From the NCBI RefSeq assembly GCF_025263485.1, contig NZ_CP079863.1, positions 2,728,001-2,792,000 of the forward strand: 64,000 nucleotides of DNA. Reading direction: 5' to 3'. The notes beneath the pieces are model-generated. The model searched no databases and was not told the DNA's origin. It saw nothing but the letters and a program-made list of their open reading frames with translations. Below, piece after piece: positions 54,472 to 63,721 of this stretch. The DNA is from Mycobacterium sp. SMC-2. Its GTDB lineage: Bacteria > Actinomycetota > Actinomycetes > Mycobacteriales > Mycobacteriaceae. The position numbers and the translations under genes were made by a program. Each line of letters opens with the position of its first letter. The stretch's first letter is position 1.

Positions 54472-55413
54472 ATGCTTTCAACGCCCTGGTCACGGGAATT
54501 CGGGCTGCGGGTACCGATCGTCAACGCGCCGATGGGCGGGGTCGCCGGTGGCCGGCTGGCGGCGGCGGTCACCGCGGCCGGCGGTCTCGGAATGGTCGGC
54601 ATGGGCAGTGTGGCGACGAGGGACCTGCTGCAAGCCCAGCTGCGGCACGTGCGGGGGCCCTTCGGCATCGGCCTGGTCGATTGGGTGATGCGGACCGAGG
54701 CAGGCCTGCTCGAGGACGCCCTGGCGGTGCGGCCGGCCCTGCTGTCGGTCAGTTTCGGCACCGACTGGTCCTGGGTCGCGAAGGCGCACGATGCCGGGAT
54801 CCCCACCGCGACGCAGGTCTACGACAGCGTCGGGGCTCGCCAGGCCGCCGATGCCGGCGTCGACATCCTGGTGGCCCGCGGCTCGGAGGGCGGGGGGCAC
54901 GGTGAGACGAAGCTCGCGACGCTGCCGTTGCTCGACACCGTGCTGGACGCCGTCTCGGTGCCGGTCCTCGCGGGCGGCGGTGTCGCATCGGCGCGCAGCC
55001 TGGCCGCCGTGCTGGCCGCCGGGGCGAGCGGGGCGTGGGTGGGCACCCGCCTGGCCGCGTGTCCGGAGGCGCTCTCCGGTGAGGGCAGCCGCCGCGCGCT
55101 GATCGCGGCGCGCGCCACCGACACCGCGGTCACCCGGGCCTTCGACGTCGCCCAGGCCCGGCCGTGGCCCGCGCGATTCCCGTCGCGGGTGCTGGCCAAC
55201 GACTTCGTCGAACGCTGGACGGGCAAGGAGGAGACGCTCGACCCGCAGGCCTGCGACGAACTCGCGGACGCCATCGTCGCCGACGACCGCCGGGTCGCCC
55301 CCGTGGATGCCGGCCAGGGCGTCGAGATGATCCGCGACGACGCGTCGGTGGCCGAGGTGATCGACGAAATGTGTTCGGGCGCAGAGCGTTTGTTGAACAC
55401 CTGGGGTTCATGA
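54472..55413 (+). CDS. Nitronate monooxygenase family flavoprotein
   Basis: A 313-residue FMN-dependent TIM-barrel of the NPD/2-nitropropane dioxygenase family. IVNAPMGGVAGGRLAAAVTA is at the start, then LVARGSEGGGHG (FMN phosphate loop, about 133-144) and VLAGGGVASARSLAAVLAAGA. It oxidises nitronates or serves as an enoyl reductase. It is the last gene of the fdxA operon. It is convergent with the 55421 regulator. Confidence 0.87.
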   Translation: MLSTPWSREFGLRVPIVNAPMGGVAGGRLAAAVTAAGGLGMVGMGSVATRDLLQAQLRHVRGPFGIGLVDWVMRTEAGLLEDALAVRPALLSVSFGTDWSWVAKAHDAGIPTATQVYDSVGARQAADAGVDILVARGSEGGGHGETKLATLPLLDTVLDAVSVPVLAGGGVASARSLAAVLAAGASGAWVGTRLAACPEALSGEGSRRALIAARATDTAVTRAFDVAQARPWPARFPSRVLANDFVERWTGKEETLDPQACDELADAIVADDRRVAPVDAGQGVEMIRDDASVAEVIDEMCSGAERLLNTWGS

Positions 55414-55420
55414 CGCCCGC

Positions 55421-56128
55421 CTAGGCGTCACCCTGGGTGAGCACGACGCAACAGCGATCCGGCCCGGGGCATAGCCGGGCGTCGGGACCGTGCGGCGCGA
55501 GGGCATCGGCCACGCCGGTGATGAGTGCGAGGTTCATGTTGCACGCCAATTCCGTCTGCTCCCGGGCGAGCGCGTGGAACGGGCAGTTGGCGAGTTCGAT
55601 GCAGCGGCCGACGTGGCGGGGCTCGTAGCCGTACTCGCTCAAGACCTTGACGGCGAGCTTGAGCCCCGCCGACGCGTTCGCGGGCCGGCGCGGCGTCGCG
55701 CCGATGGTGCGCCCGAAGTCGTGCGCGACCCTGTTGAGGACCTCGACAACCGGCCGACCGGTGCTGGCCGACTCCGCGATCGCCGTTGCCATCAGCCGTC
55801 CGGCCAGTTCGTATTCGCGCTGGGGGAGGCTGACCGCGATATCGCGGCGCGCCCGGCGATACAGCTTGGACGTCCGTCCCGCGCCCGGCCCGGATCGGCC
55901 GGTCACGCGCGCGTACTCGCTTTCCAGCAGCCCCTCGGCGGCCAGCCGATCCAAGTGAAACTTGGCCTGGTGCTGCGGAATCCCGACGGCGTCGGCCGCC
56001 TGCTCGCGGCTCACCGGCGCGGATTGGGCGCACACGAACCCGTAGAGCTCGCGGCGCACCGGATCGGCGAGCGCCCCGATGCCGGAGGCGTCGCGCTGCA
56101 GCGAGTCGTCGTCCACGTCGGCAACCAT
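55421..56128 (-). CDS. ArsR/SufR-like regulator with Cys cluster (Rv2618-like)
   Basis: The protein has 235 residues. A winged HTH (SREQAADAVGIPQHQAKFHLDRL, about 40-62) is followed by a C-terminal domain with C176, C182 (NCPFHALA), C196, C220 and C226/C227, a plausible Fe-S site. It is paralogous to 52988. It is divergent from the DoxX-like gene, and three TTCTAAC half-sites in the shared region are likely its operator. Confidence 0.85.
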   Translation of the reverse strand: MVADVDDDSLQRDASGIGALADPVRRELYGFVCAQSAPVSREQAADAVGIPQHQAKFHLDRLAAEGLLESEYARVTGRSGPGAGRTSKLYRRARRDIAVSLPQREYELAGRLMATAIAESASTGRPVVEVLNRVAHDFGRTIGATPRRPANASAGLKLAVKVLSEYGYEPRHVGRCIELANCPFHALAREQTELACNMNLALITGVADALAPHGPDARLCPGPDRCCVVLTQGDA

Positions 56129-56196
56129 TTCTAACAGATAAAACTCTTGACGCTACAGTCTACAGGTTCTAACGTTCAAATTACTATCCGTTAGAA
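56129..56196. promoter_or_regulatory. Promoter and operator between regulator and DoxX-like genes
   Basis: TTCTAAC half-sites lie at 56129-56135, 56167-56173 and, inverted, 56190-56196. The last two form a perfect 8-bp inverted repeat (TTCTAACG, 14-bp spacer, CGTTAGAA; 56167-56196). A forward -35 TTGACG (56147-56152) and -10 TAACGT (56170-56175) with 17-bp spacing overlap it, so binding would block the DoxX-like promoter. The right arm also touches its RBS. Confidence 0.65.
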
Positions 56197-56204
56197 GGAG
56201 GCAA

Positions 56205-56645
56205 ATGATGAGCACGACCCACGCAAACTCCCCGGTCGCTTCCCAGCTGAAGGACCCGGCGCTGTCGGCGTACTACGCGCTGCGCACCGTTTTCACCATC
56301 GCGCCCATCGTCTTCGGGCTGGATAAGTTCTTCAACGTGCTGACCCACCCGCATCACTGGAGCATGTACCTGGCCGGCTGGATTGACGACCTGGTGCCCG
56401 GCACCGCCGATCAATGCATGTATCTGGTCGGCGTGATCGAGATCGTCGCCGGTGTGCTGGTCGCCATCGCTCCGCGGTTCGGCGCGTGGGTGGTCGCGGC
56501 GTGGCTGGCCGGAATCATCCTCGACCTGGTCACCGGGCCCGGCTTCTACGACGTGGCGCTGCGGGACTTCGGTCTGCTGGTCGGCGCCATCGCGCTCGCC
56601 CGGCTCGCGCAGGGCGTGCACAGCGGCAGCATCGGGCGCCGATGA
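56205..56645 (+). CDS. DoxX-like membrane protein, Rv2617c homologue
   Basis: The protein has 146 residues, the length of Rv2617c. Four membrane segments surround AYYALRTVFTIAPIVFGLDKF and VIEIVAGVLVAIAPRFGAW. It belongs to the DoxX/DoxD superfamily, linked to thiol or redox membrane functions. AAGGAGG precedes the paired ATGs at 56205/56208. The operator half-site CGTTAGAA runs into the RBS. Confidence 0.87.
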   Translation: MMSTTHANSPVASQLKDPALSAYYALRTVFTIAPIVFGLDKFFNVLTHPHHWSMYLAGWIDDLVPGTADQCMYLVGVIEIVAGVLVAIAPRFGAWVVAAWLAGIILDLVTGPGFYDVALRDFGLLVGAIALARLAQGVHSGSIGRR

Positions 56646-56655
56646 CCCCGGTGGC

Positions 56656-57156
56656 TCACACCCCGCGCAGATAGCGCTTGGCGATCAGGCGCTGGGCCAC
56701 CGACACCAGCGGGCTCGCGGCCTTGCTCCACCACGTCGCGGGCCGCGAGAACGCCGTCACCTCCGCGAACACCGCGGAGGTGACGGGGTCGCGCCGGACG
56801 ACGAAGCGTTCCTCGCCGGACTCCGGATGTCCCGGCAAGGTGCCGTAGGCGAATCCGCGGATGTCGGGCTCGTCGATGACATACACCACCCGGCACGGCG
56901 CCGGCAGAAAACCCATCCGCACCAACACCACGGTGCCGACCTCGGCGACCTCGGAGCTGGCCCGCACCCGCAGGCCGGCCCCGCGCTGCATGCCCCAGCG
57001 CATGACGGCGTCGGCGGCCCGCTCGAAGCGTTGCCGCCCCGTGCCGATCTGTTTCTCCGTGTGCAGGTGGCCGTATCCCGCGGGCAGCGTGCCGGACGCG
57101 GTCGCCCCCACCTCGGGGTAGGTCAACGGGAGTTCCTCGAGCGCTGCTAGGTCCAC
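56656..57156 (-). CDS. DUF1990 family protein, Rv2616 homologue
   Basis: GTG 57156 gives 166 residues, the exact length of Rv2616; ATG 57192 would add 12. It has YGHLHTEKQIGTGRQRFERAADAVMRW and the C-terminal AFSRPATWWSKAASPLVSVAQRL seen in DUF1990 proteins. Function is unknown. It is divergent from the aldo/keto reductase gene with no more than 57 bp between. Confidence 0.85.
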   Translation of the reverse strand: MDLAALEELPLTYPEVGATASGTLPAGYGHLHTEKQIGTGRQRFERAADAVMRWGMQRGAGLRVRASSEVAEVGTVVLVRMGFLPAPCRVVYVIDEPDIRGFAYGTLPGHPESGEERFVVRRDPVTSAVFAEVTAFSRPATWWSKAASPLVSVAQRLIAKRYLRGV

Positions 57157-57213
57157 CCGCCCAGCTTGCCACGCCAAGATGCGCGGCCACATTTCCGGCG
57201 TACGGTCATAAAA

Positions 57214-58098
57214 GTGACCGCACAAAACTCGAAAACCGTTGCACAAGCGTCCGGAACGTTCACCCTCGGCGGCGACCTGACCGTCAACCGACTCGGCTTC
57301 GGCGCCATGCGCCTGACCGGCAAGGGTGTCTGGGGCCCACCCGCCGACCGCGACGAATGTGTCCGGGTGTTGCGGCGCGCCGTCGAACTCGGCGTGAACT
57401 TCATCGACACCGCGGACTCCTACGGCCCGTACATCTCCGAGGACATCATTCGCGAGGCGCTGCACCCCTACGAGGGTCTGGTCATCGCGACCAAGGCGGG
57501 GCTGCTGCGCACCGGGCCGGACATCTGGATCCCGCTGGGCAATCCGAGCTATCTACGCCAGGAATGCGAGATGAGCCTGCGCCGCCTGGGCGTGGACACC
57601 ATCGACCTGTTCCAGCTGCACCGCATCGATAAGAACTTCCCGCTGGCCGATCAGGTCGGCGAGCTCGTGGCGCTGAAGAACGAGGGCAAGATCCGCCACA
57701 TCGGCCTGTCCGAGATCGACGTCGATCAGCTCGACGCGGCGCAGCGGATCACCGAGATCGTGTCGGTGCAGAACATGTACAACGTGGCCGCCCGCGGCGC
57801 CGAACCGCTGCTGGACGCCGCCACCGAGCGGGGTATCGGCTTCATCCCGTGGTTCCCCCTGGCCGCGGGTCCGCTGGCCGCTCCCGACGGCCCGCTGCAG
57901 CGTATAGCCGGCGAGCATGACGCGACTGCGTCGCAGCTTGCGCTCGCCTGGCTGCTGAAACGGTCGCCGGTGATGCTGCCCATTCCGGGCACATCGAAGG
58001 TGGCGCACCTGGAGGAGAACGTCGCCGCCGCCGAGATCACGCTGTCCGACGACGAGTTCGAAACCCTCTCGGCGGCCGGGGCGCAACAGACGGTGTGA
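57214..58098 (+). CDS. Aldo/keto reductase
   Basis: A 294-residue (beta/alpha)8 reductase. The tetrad is visible: D in NFIDTADSYGPY with Y five residues on, K in VIATKAG and H in FQLHRID. The NADPH-binding IPGTSKVAHLEENVAA lies near the C-terminus. GTG 57214 is used. The stop overlaps the thioesterase start (GTGA). Together with the thioesterase it sits where M. tuberculosis has a PE_PGRS gene. The substrate is unknown. Confidence 0.92.
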   Translation: MTAQNSKTVAQASGTFTLGGDLTVNRLGFGAMRLTGKGVWGPPADRDECVRVLRRAVELGVNFIDTADSYGPYISEDIIREALHPYEGLVIATKAGLLRTGPDIWIPLGNPSYLRQECEMSLRRLGVDTIDLFQLHRIDKNFPLADQVGELVALKNEGKIRHIGLSEIDVDQLDAAQRITEIVSVQNMYNVAARGAEPLLDAATERGIGFIPWFPLAAGPLAAPDGPLQRIAGEHDATASQLALAWLLKRSPVMLPIPGTSKVAHLEENVAAAEITLSDDEFETLSAAGAQQTV

Positions 58099-58760
58099 CC
58101 GCCGCGCGCCGTGCGCTTCCGGCCCAATACGGTGTGGTGGTGGCGGAACATGAGCAGCATCGCGGCGGCGGGTTCAACCCGCCCGAGCCGACGACCAAGG
58201 GCGGGCCCGACTACGGCAGGTTCATCGACGCCGTGCGCACCCTGCAGGACCACGCCCGCGCCGTCGACGCGCCCGACGCGGTGATCACCGAGGCCGCCGA
58301 CCTGCTGGACAAGGTGTCGTCGTTGCTGAGCCCGTTCGACGCCGACGAATGGGCATCCCCGTCGGGGCGCCGCATGGACCTGCCCATGCGCGGCAACATC
58401 TTGAGCATCCCGATGAAGGCGAGCAAGGGCGACGACGGCCGGATCCACGGTACGGCCCGCTTCGCCCGGTTTCACCTGGGCCGCAACGGCGCCGTGCACG
58501 GCGGGTGCCTGGGGATGCTGTTCGACAGCGTGCTCGGGCTGACGTCCTCGGTGCTCACCGGCGGGCCCTACCAGCGCACGGCCTACCTGAAGATCGACTA
58601 CCGCCACATCGTGCCCATCGAGAAGGAGCTGCAGTTCGACGCGGGCATCGACAGGGTGGACGGGCGCAAGATCTTCGTGTCCGGCCGGTTGACCGACGGC
58701 GACACGCTGCTGACGGAGGCCGACGCGCTGTTCGTCCGGCTCAAGCCCGGTCAGCCCTGA
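58095..58760 (+). CDS. Hotdog-fold thioesterase (PaaI-like)
   Basis: A 221-residue protein. A long N-terminal extension precedes the hotdog core with GRNGAVHGGCLGMLFDSVLG (about 134-153), the PaaI-family helix with catalytic Asp/Glu position, and AYLKIDYRHIVPIEKEL. It should hydrolyse an acyl-CoA thioester. GTG 58095 overlaps the aldo/keto reductase stop; an internal GTG, 15-16 codons on, is possible. It converges on the MmgE/PrpD gene and overlaps its stop by about 10 bp. Confidence 0.85.
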   Translation: MTAARRALPAQYGVVVAEHEQHRGGGFNPPEPTTKGGPDYGRFIDAVRTLQDHARAVDAPDAVITEAADLLDKVSSLLSPFDADEWASPSGRRMDLPMRGNILSIPMKASKGDDGRIHGTARFARFHLGRNGAVHGGCLGMLFDSVLGLTSSVLTGGPYQRTAYLKIDYRHIVPIEKELQFDAGIDRVDGRKIFVSGRLTDGDTLLTEADALFVRLKPGQP

Positions 58761-60331
58761 CGGCCCAGCAGGCGCCACAGGTCGTCGGCGTCGCCGTCGA
58801 TCGCCTCGACGATGTCGTCGGACCGTTGTTGGCCCCACACCGCAGGGCCGCTCGCCGAAAGCTTTTCGCGGCTGACGGCGTCGGGACTGGTTTTCGCGTT
58901 GCCGGCCCCGCCGTGTGGAACAGCGCATTCGGCCGCTAGCTCCCGGCCGTCGCGCAACCTCACCCGCACCCGGGCCGGGAAGGTCATGGTGAACGCGTCA
59001 AGTGCCGCCGGCGCCCACAACCGTCCCGTCGCTGCCCGCCCAGCCGCGCCGAGTCCGCCATCCCGCAGGGCGCGGAGTAGGGCGATGCCGTCGCCGATGG
59101 CGAAGCGAACGCCCTTGTGTTCCCGGCGAGTTCGCCGGACGGCGCCGAGCAGCCGGCGGGTGGGCGTCCCCGCCGTCATGGCGCGAACCGGAAGAAGCGG
59201 GGCCATCGCCTCGGCTGTTCGCAGCGTGAGCGACCAGTCGTGCCGCAACGACACCCGGGCGGCGACGTCGGCCAGCTCGCGGTGGTGACCGGCCAGCCAT
59301 TCCTCGTTGACTTCGTCCGGCGTGAGCCGGCCGGCGACAAGCGTGGCGGCGACGGTCCACGGGATCGAGAAGTTGATGGTCACCGGTGTGGGCACGCGCT
59401 CGGCCGTGTACCCGTGCGACATGGCGTCCATCCCGCAGGTCAGCACGCCGGCGTCGACGACCACCGACGCGACTTCGGCGGCCGGCGGCGGCCCGAGTTC
59501 GTGCAGCGCGTCGACGGTCGTGTCGACATAAGCGCAACCGGGATACCGCTTGACGCTCAGAGTCCGTGTCGCCCAATCGGAGCCAAGCCCACCCAGAAGC
59601 GCGGGCAGCGGCGCGTAGGAGAACGCATCGAAGAAGCCCTGCGGGTGGTCGAGCGCATCGAGTGGACCGGTGACGCCATTGGCGGCGAGTCGGGCGGCCC
59701 GGACACCGGCCAGAGTCGGTTCGGCCGCCGTCAGCAGCTTCGAATCGGGGGCCATGAACCCCGGCACGGTGGGCCGCGGAGCCTGGTAGAGGGCAAGGGC
59801 CAGGGCATGCGCCAGCCGGCCCGCGCCGAGTCCAAGCAGCCGCCCGGTGGCCACGGCGGCCCCGGCGGCATGCACGAACGACCACAACTGACCATTGAGC
59901 GGCCCGAGCAGGCAGGCGCCGCCCAGGCGGGCCTCGAGCTCGTTGGCCGCCACCTGGGCGGTGAGTTGTTCGGCCGCCGAGGCGCCGGTCTCGGCGGCGA
60001 GCAGTACCGGTACCCATACAGCGGAGTGGCCGGCGTGGGCGAAGCACATGTAATCGTCGAAGTCGAGCGCGATGGACAACGCGGCCGCGGCGTAGAGGGC
60101 GTCGTCGACGGCGACGGAGCGGTGTAATCCCGGCACAGCTGCGGGGCCGTCGCCGGCCCAGCTTTCCACGCCGGCGAGCACGCGCCGTGACGCTACGTCG
60201 CGGGCCGATGCGGCCGTGGCCGCGAACACGGATCGGCGCTGGGTGCGGCACAGGTCGACCACCGCGTCCGGGACATCGCCGAGACGAAGGGCGGCGGCCC
60301 ACCCGGCCAACCGTTCGATCGTCGTGACCAC
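58751..60331 (-). CDS. MmgE/PrpD family protein
   Basis: A 526-residue protein. ALDFDDYMCFAHAGHSAVWVPVLLA (about 88-112) carries the conserved DD and H residues of 2-methylcitrate dehydratase-like enzymes, with LSVKRYPGCAYVDT and VPTPVTINFSIPWTVA later. Relatives dehydrate methylcitrate or act on other hydroxy acids, so the exact reaction is open. GTG 60331 is used. It is divergent from thrS, about 130 bp apart. Confidence 0.85.
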   Translation of the reverse strand: MVTTIERLAGWAAALRLGDVPDAVVDLCRTQRRSVFAATAASARDVASRRVLAGVESWAGDGPAAVPGLHRSVAVDDALYAAAALSIALDFDDYMCFAHAGHSAVWVPVLLAAETGASAAEQLTAQVAANELEARLGGACLLGPLNGQLWSFVHAAGAAVATGRLLGLGAGRLAHALALALYQAPRPTVPGFMAPDSKLLTAAEPTLAGVRAARLAANGVTGPLDALDHPQGFFDAFSYAPLPALLGGLGSDWATRTLSVKRYPGCAYVDTTVDALHELGPPPAAEVASVVVDAGVLTCGMDAMSHGYTAERVPTPVTINFSIPWTVAATLVAGRLTPDEVNEEWLAGHHRELADVAARVSLRHDWSLTLRTAEAMAPLLPVRAMTAGTPTRRLLGAVRRTRREHKGVRFAIGDGIALLRALRDGGLGAAGRAATGRLWAPAALDAFTMTFPARVRVRLRDGRELAAECAVPHGGAGNAKTSPDAVSREKLSASGPAVWGQQRSDDIVEAIDGDADDLWRLLGRQG

Positions 60332-60461
60332 GCTGGCACGGTAGGCGCACTTCGATCGAGGGGTCAATCAGTGCTGGCCTGGCGGTGTCGGGTGGTGGTC
60401 GGCCGCACGGATAGCATGGTCGCCATCGTTCCGACATGTCCGAACCTGGAGAATTGACCCG

Positions 60462-62516
60462 ATGAGTGCCCCCGCCGACGACGTCCGAGCAGCCCCGATC
60501 CGGGTGCCCGCCGGGACTACCGCGGCCGCCGCGGTCGGCGAGGCCGGGCTGCCGCGCCGGGGCGCCCCGGACGCGATCGTGGTGGTGCGCGACGCCGAGG
60601 GCAAGCTGCGGGACCTGAGCTGGGTGCCCGAGACCGACGTCGAGGTCGTCCCGGTGGCGGCCAACACCGACGAGGGGCGCAGCGTCATCCGGCACTCGGC
60701 CGCGCACGTGTTGGCCCAGGCCGTCCAGGGTCTCTTCCCCGAAGCCAAGCTGGGGATCGGGCCGCCCATCACCGACGGCTTCTACTACGACTTCGACGTG
60801 GCGGAGCCGTTCACCCCCGAGGATCTGGCGGCGCTGGAAAAGCGGATGCGCCAGATCGTCAAAGAGGGACAGCTGTTCGAGCGCCGCGTGTACGAGTCCA
60901 AAGACCAGGCGCGCTCGGAGTTGGCGAACGAGCCCTACAAGCTCGAGCTCGTCGACGACAAGTCCGGCGACCCCGACATCATGGAAATCGGCGGCGACGA
61001 GCTGACCGCCTACGACAACCTCAATCCCCGCAGCCGCGAACGGGTGTGGGGCGACCTGTGCCGCGGGCCGCACATCCCCACCACCAAGCACATCCCGGCG
61101 TTCAAGCTGACCCGAAGCTCCGCCGCCTATTGGCGGGGTGACCAGAAAAACGCGAGCCTGCAACGCATCTACGGCACGGCCTGGGAGTCGCAGGAGGCGC
61201 TGGACCGCCACCTCGAGCTGCTCGCGGAGGCCCAGCGCCGCGACCACCGCAAGCTGGGCACCGAGCTGGACCTGTTCAGCTTCCCCGACGAAATCGGTTC
61301 GGGGCTGGCCGTTTTCCACCCCAAGGGCGGCGTCGTGCGCCGGGAGCTGGAGGAGTACTCGCGGCGCAAGCACATCGAGGCCGGGTACGAATTCGTCAAC
61401 ACCCCGCACATCACCAAGGCGCAGCTGTTCCACACCTCGGGCCACCTGGACTGGTACGCCGAGGGGATGTTCCCGCCGATGCACCTCGACGCCGAGCTCG
61501 ACGACGACGGAACGGTGCGCAAGCCCGGGCAGGACTACTACCTCAAGCCGATGAACTGCCCGATGCACACGCTGATCTTCCGGTCGCGGGGGCGCTCCTA
61601 CCGCGAACTTCCGTTGCGGCTCTTCGAATTCGGCACCGTGTACCGCTACGAAAAGTCCGGCGTCGTGCACGGGCTGACCCGGGCGCGCGGGTTCACCATG
61701 GACGACTCGCACATCTTCTGCACCCGCGAGCAGCTGCACGGCGAACTCGCGTCGCTGCTGCGATTCGTCCTCGAACTGCTCGGCGACTACGGCCTGGAGG
61801 ACTTCTATCTGGAGCTCTCCACCAAGGACCCGGAGAAATTCGTCGGCACCGACGAAATGTGGGAACAGGCCACCAACTCCCTGGCCGAGGTGGCGGCCGA
61901 GTCGGGCCTCGAACTGGTTCCCGACCCCGGCGGTGCGGCGTTCTACGGACCGAAGATTTCCGTGCAGGCGCGCGACGCGCTGGGCCGCAGCTGGCAGATG
62001 TCGACCATCCAGGTCGACTTCAACTTCCCGGAGCGCTTCGAGCTGGAATACACCGCCCCGGACGGCACCCGCCAGCGGCCCGTGATGATTCACCGCGCGC
62101 TGTTCGGATCGATCGAGCGATTCTTCGGCATCCTCACCGAGCACTACGCGGGGGCGTTCCCGGCGTGGCTGGCGCCCGTGCAGGTGGTCGGCATCCCGGT
62201 CGCCGACGAGCACGTTCCCTACCTGGAAAGCGTTGCCGCGCAACTGAAATCGCACGGAGTGCGGGTAGAGGTGGACAGCAGCGACGATCGGATGGCCAAG
62301 AAGATCGTCCACCACACCGGCCAGAAGGTGCCGTTCATGTTGCTCGCCGGTGACCGCGACGTCCAGGCGAAGGCGGTGAGCTTTCGCTTCGGTGACCGCA
62401 CGCAGATCAACGGCGTGCCCCGCGACAGCGCCGTCGACGCCATCGTGGCGTGGATCGCCGAGCGCGAGAATGCCGCCCCCACGGCCGAACTCGTGAAGGT
62501 AACCGGCGGTGAGTAG
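60462..62516 (+). CDS. thrS: Threonyl-tRNA synthetase
   Basis: The protein has 684 residues; M. tuberculosis ThrS is of similar length. A TGS domain (about 1-70), a tRNA-editing SAD domain with [11 protein letters not shown] (about 76-86), the class II catalytic core with [14 protein letters not shown] (zinc Cys) and [17 protein letters not shown], and an anticodon-binding domain (about 580-680). It charges tRNA-Thr. It heads thrS-HIT-pgsA1-acyltransferase. Confidence 0.97.
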   Translation: MSAPADDVRAAPIRVPAGTTAAAAVGEAGLPRRGAPDAIVVVRDAEGKLRDLSWVPETDVEVVPVAANTDEGRSVIRHSAAHVLAQAVQGLFPEAKLGIGPPITDGFYYDFDVAEPFTPEDLAALEKRMRQIVKEGQLFERRVYESKDQARSELANEPYKLELVDDKSGDPDIMEIGGDELTAYDNLNPRSRERVWGDLCRGPHIPTTKHIPAFKLTRSSAAYWRGDQKNASLQRIYGTAWESQEALDRHLELLAEAQRRDHRKLGTELDLFSFPDEIGSGLAVFHPKGGVVRRELEEYSRRKHIEAGYEFVNTPHITKAQLFHTSGHLDWYAEGMFPPMHLDAELDDDGTVRKPGQDYYLKPMNCPMHTLIFRSRGRSYRELPLRLFEFGTVYRYEKSGVVHGLTRARGFTMDDSHIFCTREQLHGELASLLRFVLELLGDYGLEDFYLELSTKDPEKFVGTDEMWEQATNSLAEVAAESGLELVPDPGGAAFYGPKISVQARDALGRSWQMSTIQVDFNFPERFELEYTAPDGTRQRPVMIHRALFGSIERFFGILTEHYAGAFPAWLAPVQVVGIPVADEHVPYLESVAAQLKSHGVRVEVDSSDDRMAKKIVHHTGQKVPFMLLAGDRDVQAKAVSFRFGDRTQINGVPRDSAVDAIVAWIAERENAAPTAELVKVTGGE

Positions 62517-62519
62517 ACA

Positions 62520-63092
62520 GTGACCGAAGACGAACGCGCCGACGACACCATCATGGACACCGGTGTGGGCCAGAGCGACCACCTGCAGCGGCTGTGGACG
62601 CCGTACCGGATGAACTACCTGGCCGAAGCGCCGCTCAAGCGCGACCCCAACTCCTCGGGCAAGACCGAGCAGCCGTTCACCGACATCCCGCTGCTGTCCG
62701 ACGAGGAAGGCTTGGTGGTCGCCCGCGGCGAACTCGTCTACGCCGTGCTCAATCTCTACCCGTACAACCCGGGGCACCTGATGGTGGTGCCGTACCGGCG
62801 GGTGTCCGAGCTGGAGGACCTCACCGCGGAGGAGAGCGCGGAGCTGATGTCCTTCATGCAGAAGGCAATTCGCGTCATCAAGAACGTGTCGCGGCCGCAC
62901 GGCTTCAACGTCGGCCTCAACCTGGGCACGTCGGCCGGCGGGTCGCTGGCCGAACATTTGCACGTGCACGTCGTGCCGCGCTGGGGTGGCGACGCGAATT
63001 TCATCACCATCATCGGCGGGTCCAAAGTGATTCCGCAGTTGCTGCGCGAAACCCGCCAGCTGCTGGCCACGGAGTGGGCAAAGCAGCCATGA
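62520..63092 (+). CDS. HIT family protein (Rv2613c homologue, Ap4A phosphorylase type)
   Basis: The protein has 190 residues. The histidine triad is EHLHVHVVPRW (about 142-152). NLYPYNPGHLMVVPYRRV fits the HIT nucleotide fold. Rv2613c is a diadenosine tetraphosphate phosphorylase. GTG 62520 lies 3 bp after thrS, and its stop overlaps pgsA1 by 4 bp. An Ap4A-removing enzyme next to an aminoacyl-tRNA synthetase, which makes Ap4A, is functionally consistent. Confidence 0.93.
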   Translation: MTEDERADDTIMDTGVGQSDHLQRLWTPYRMNYLAEAPLKRDPNSSGKTEQPFTDIPLLSDEEGLVVARGELVYAVLNLYPYNPGHLMVVPYRRVSELEDLTAEESAELMSFMQKAIRVIKNVSRPHGFNVGLNLGTSAGGSLAEHLHVHVVPRWGGDANFITIIGGSKVIPQLLRETRQLLATEWAKQP

Positions 63093-63721
63093 GCAAGGTG
63101 CCGTTCCTGTCGCGGGCGGCGTTCGCGCGGCTCACCACCCCGACCGCCAAGGCGTGCCTGCGGCTTGGGTTGACCCCGGACCTGGTCACCGTCCTGGGCA
63201 CCACCGGGTCCGTGGCCGGTGCGCTCACGCTCTTCCCGATGGGCAAGTTGTTCGCCGGTAGCTGCGTGGTGTGGTTCTTCGTGCTCTTCGACATGCTCGA
63301 TGGGGCCATGGCCCGCGAGCGCGGGGGCGGCACCCGCTTCGGCGCCGTGCTGGACGCCACCTGCGACCGCGTCAGCGACGGCGCGGTGTTCTGCGGCCTG
63401 CTGTGGTGGGTCGCCTTCGGCATGCACGACGAACCGCTCGCGGTGGCGACCATGATCTGCCTCGTCACCTCGCAGGTGATCTCCTACATCAAGGCGCGAG
63501 CCGAAGCCAGCGGGCTGCGCGGCGACGGCGGCATCATCGAACGCCCGGAGCGGCTGATCATCGTGCTGGTCGGTGCCGGCGTAGCCGACTTCCCGTTCGT
63601 TGACTGGCCGCCCGCGCTGCCCGTGGCGATGTGGCTGCTGGCGGCGGCCAGCGTGCTCACCTGCGTGCAGCGGCTGCGCACGGTGTGGACCTCGCCCGGT
63701 GCGACGGAGCGCATGCCGTGA
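63089..63721 (+). CDS. pgsA1: Phosphatidylinositol phosphate synthase PgsA1
   Basis: The protein has 210 residues. The CDP-alcohol phosphatidyltransferase signature DMLDGAMARERGGG, then FGAVLDATCDRVSD (D-x2-DG-x2-AR-x8-G-x3-D-x3-D), is complete, within about six membrane spans. It joins inositol phosphate to CDP-diacylglycerol, the entry into PIM and LAM synthesis; Rv2612c is the homologue. ATG 63089 overlaps the HIT stop. The next acyltransferase gene overlaps its stop. Confidence 0.95.
   Translation: MSKVPFLSRAAFARLTTPTAKACLRLGLTPDLVTVLGTTGSVAGALTLFPMGKLFAGSCVVWFFVLFDMLDGAMARERGGGTRFGAVLDATCDRVSDGAVFCGLLWWVAFGMHDEPLAVATMICLVTSQVISYIKARAEASGLRGDGGIIERPERLIIVLVGAGVADFPFVDWPPALPVAMWLLAAASVLTCVQRLRTVWTSPGATERMP

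Noticed and set aside
58998..62969. A 1323-codon open frame antisense to thrS and part of the MmgE/PrpD gene
   Set aside because: It covers two clear genes on the other frames, is rich in Arg, Gly, Val and His as high-GC shadows are, and has no recognisable domain.
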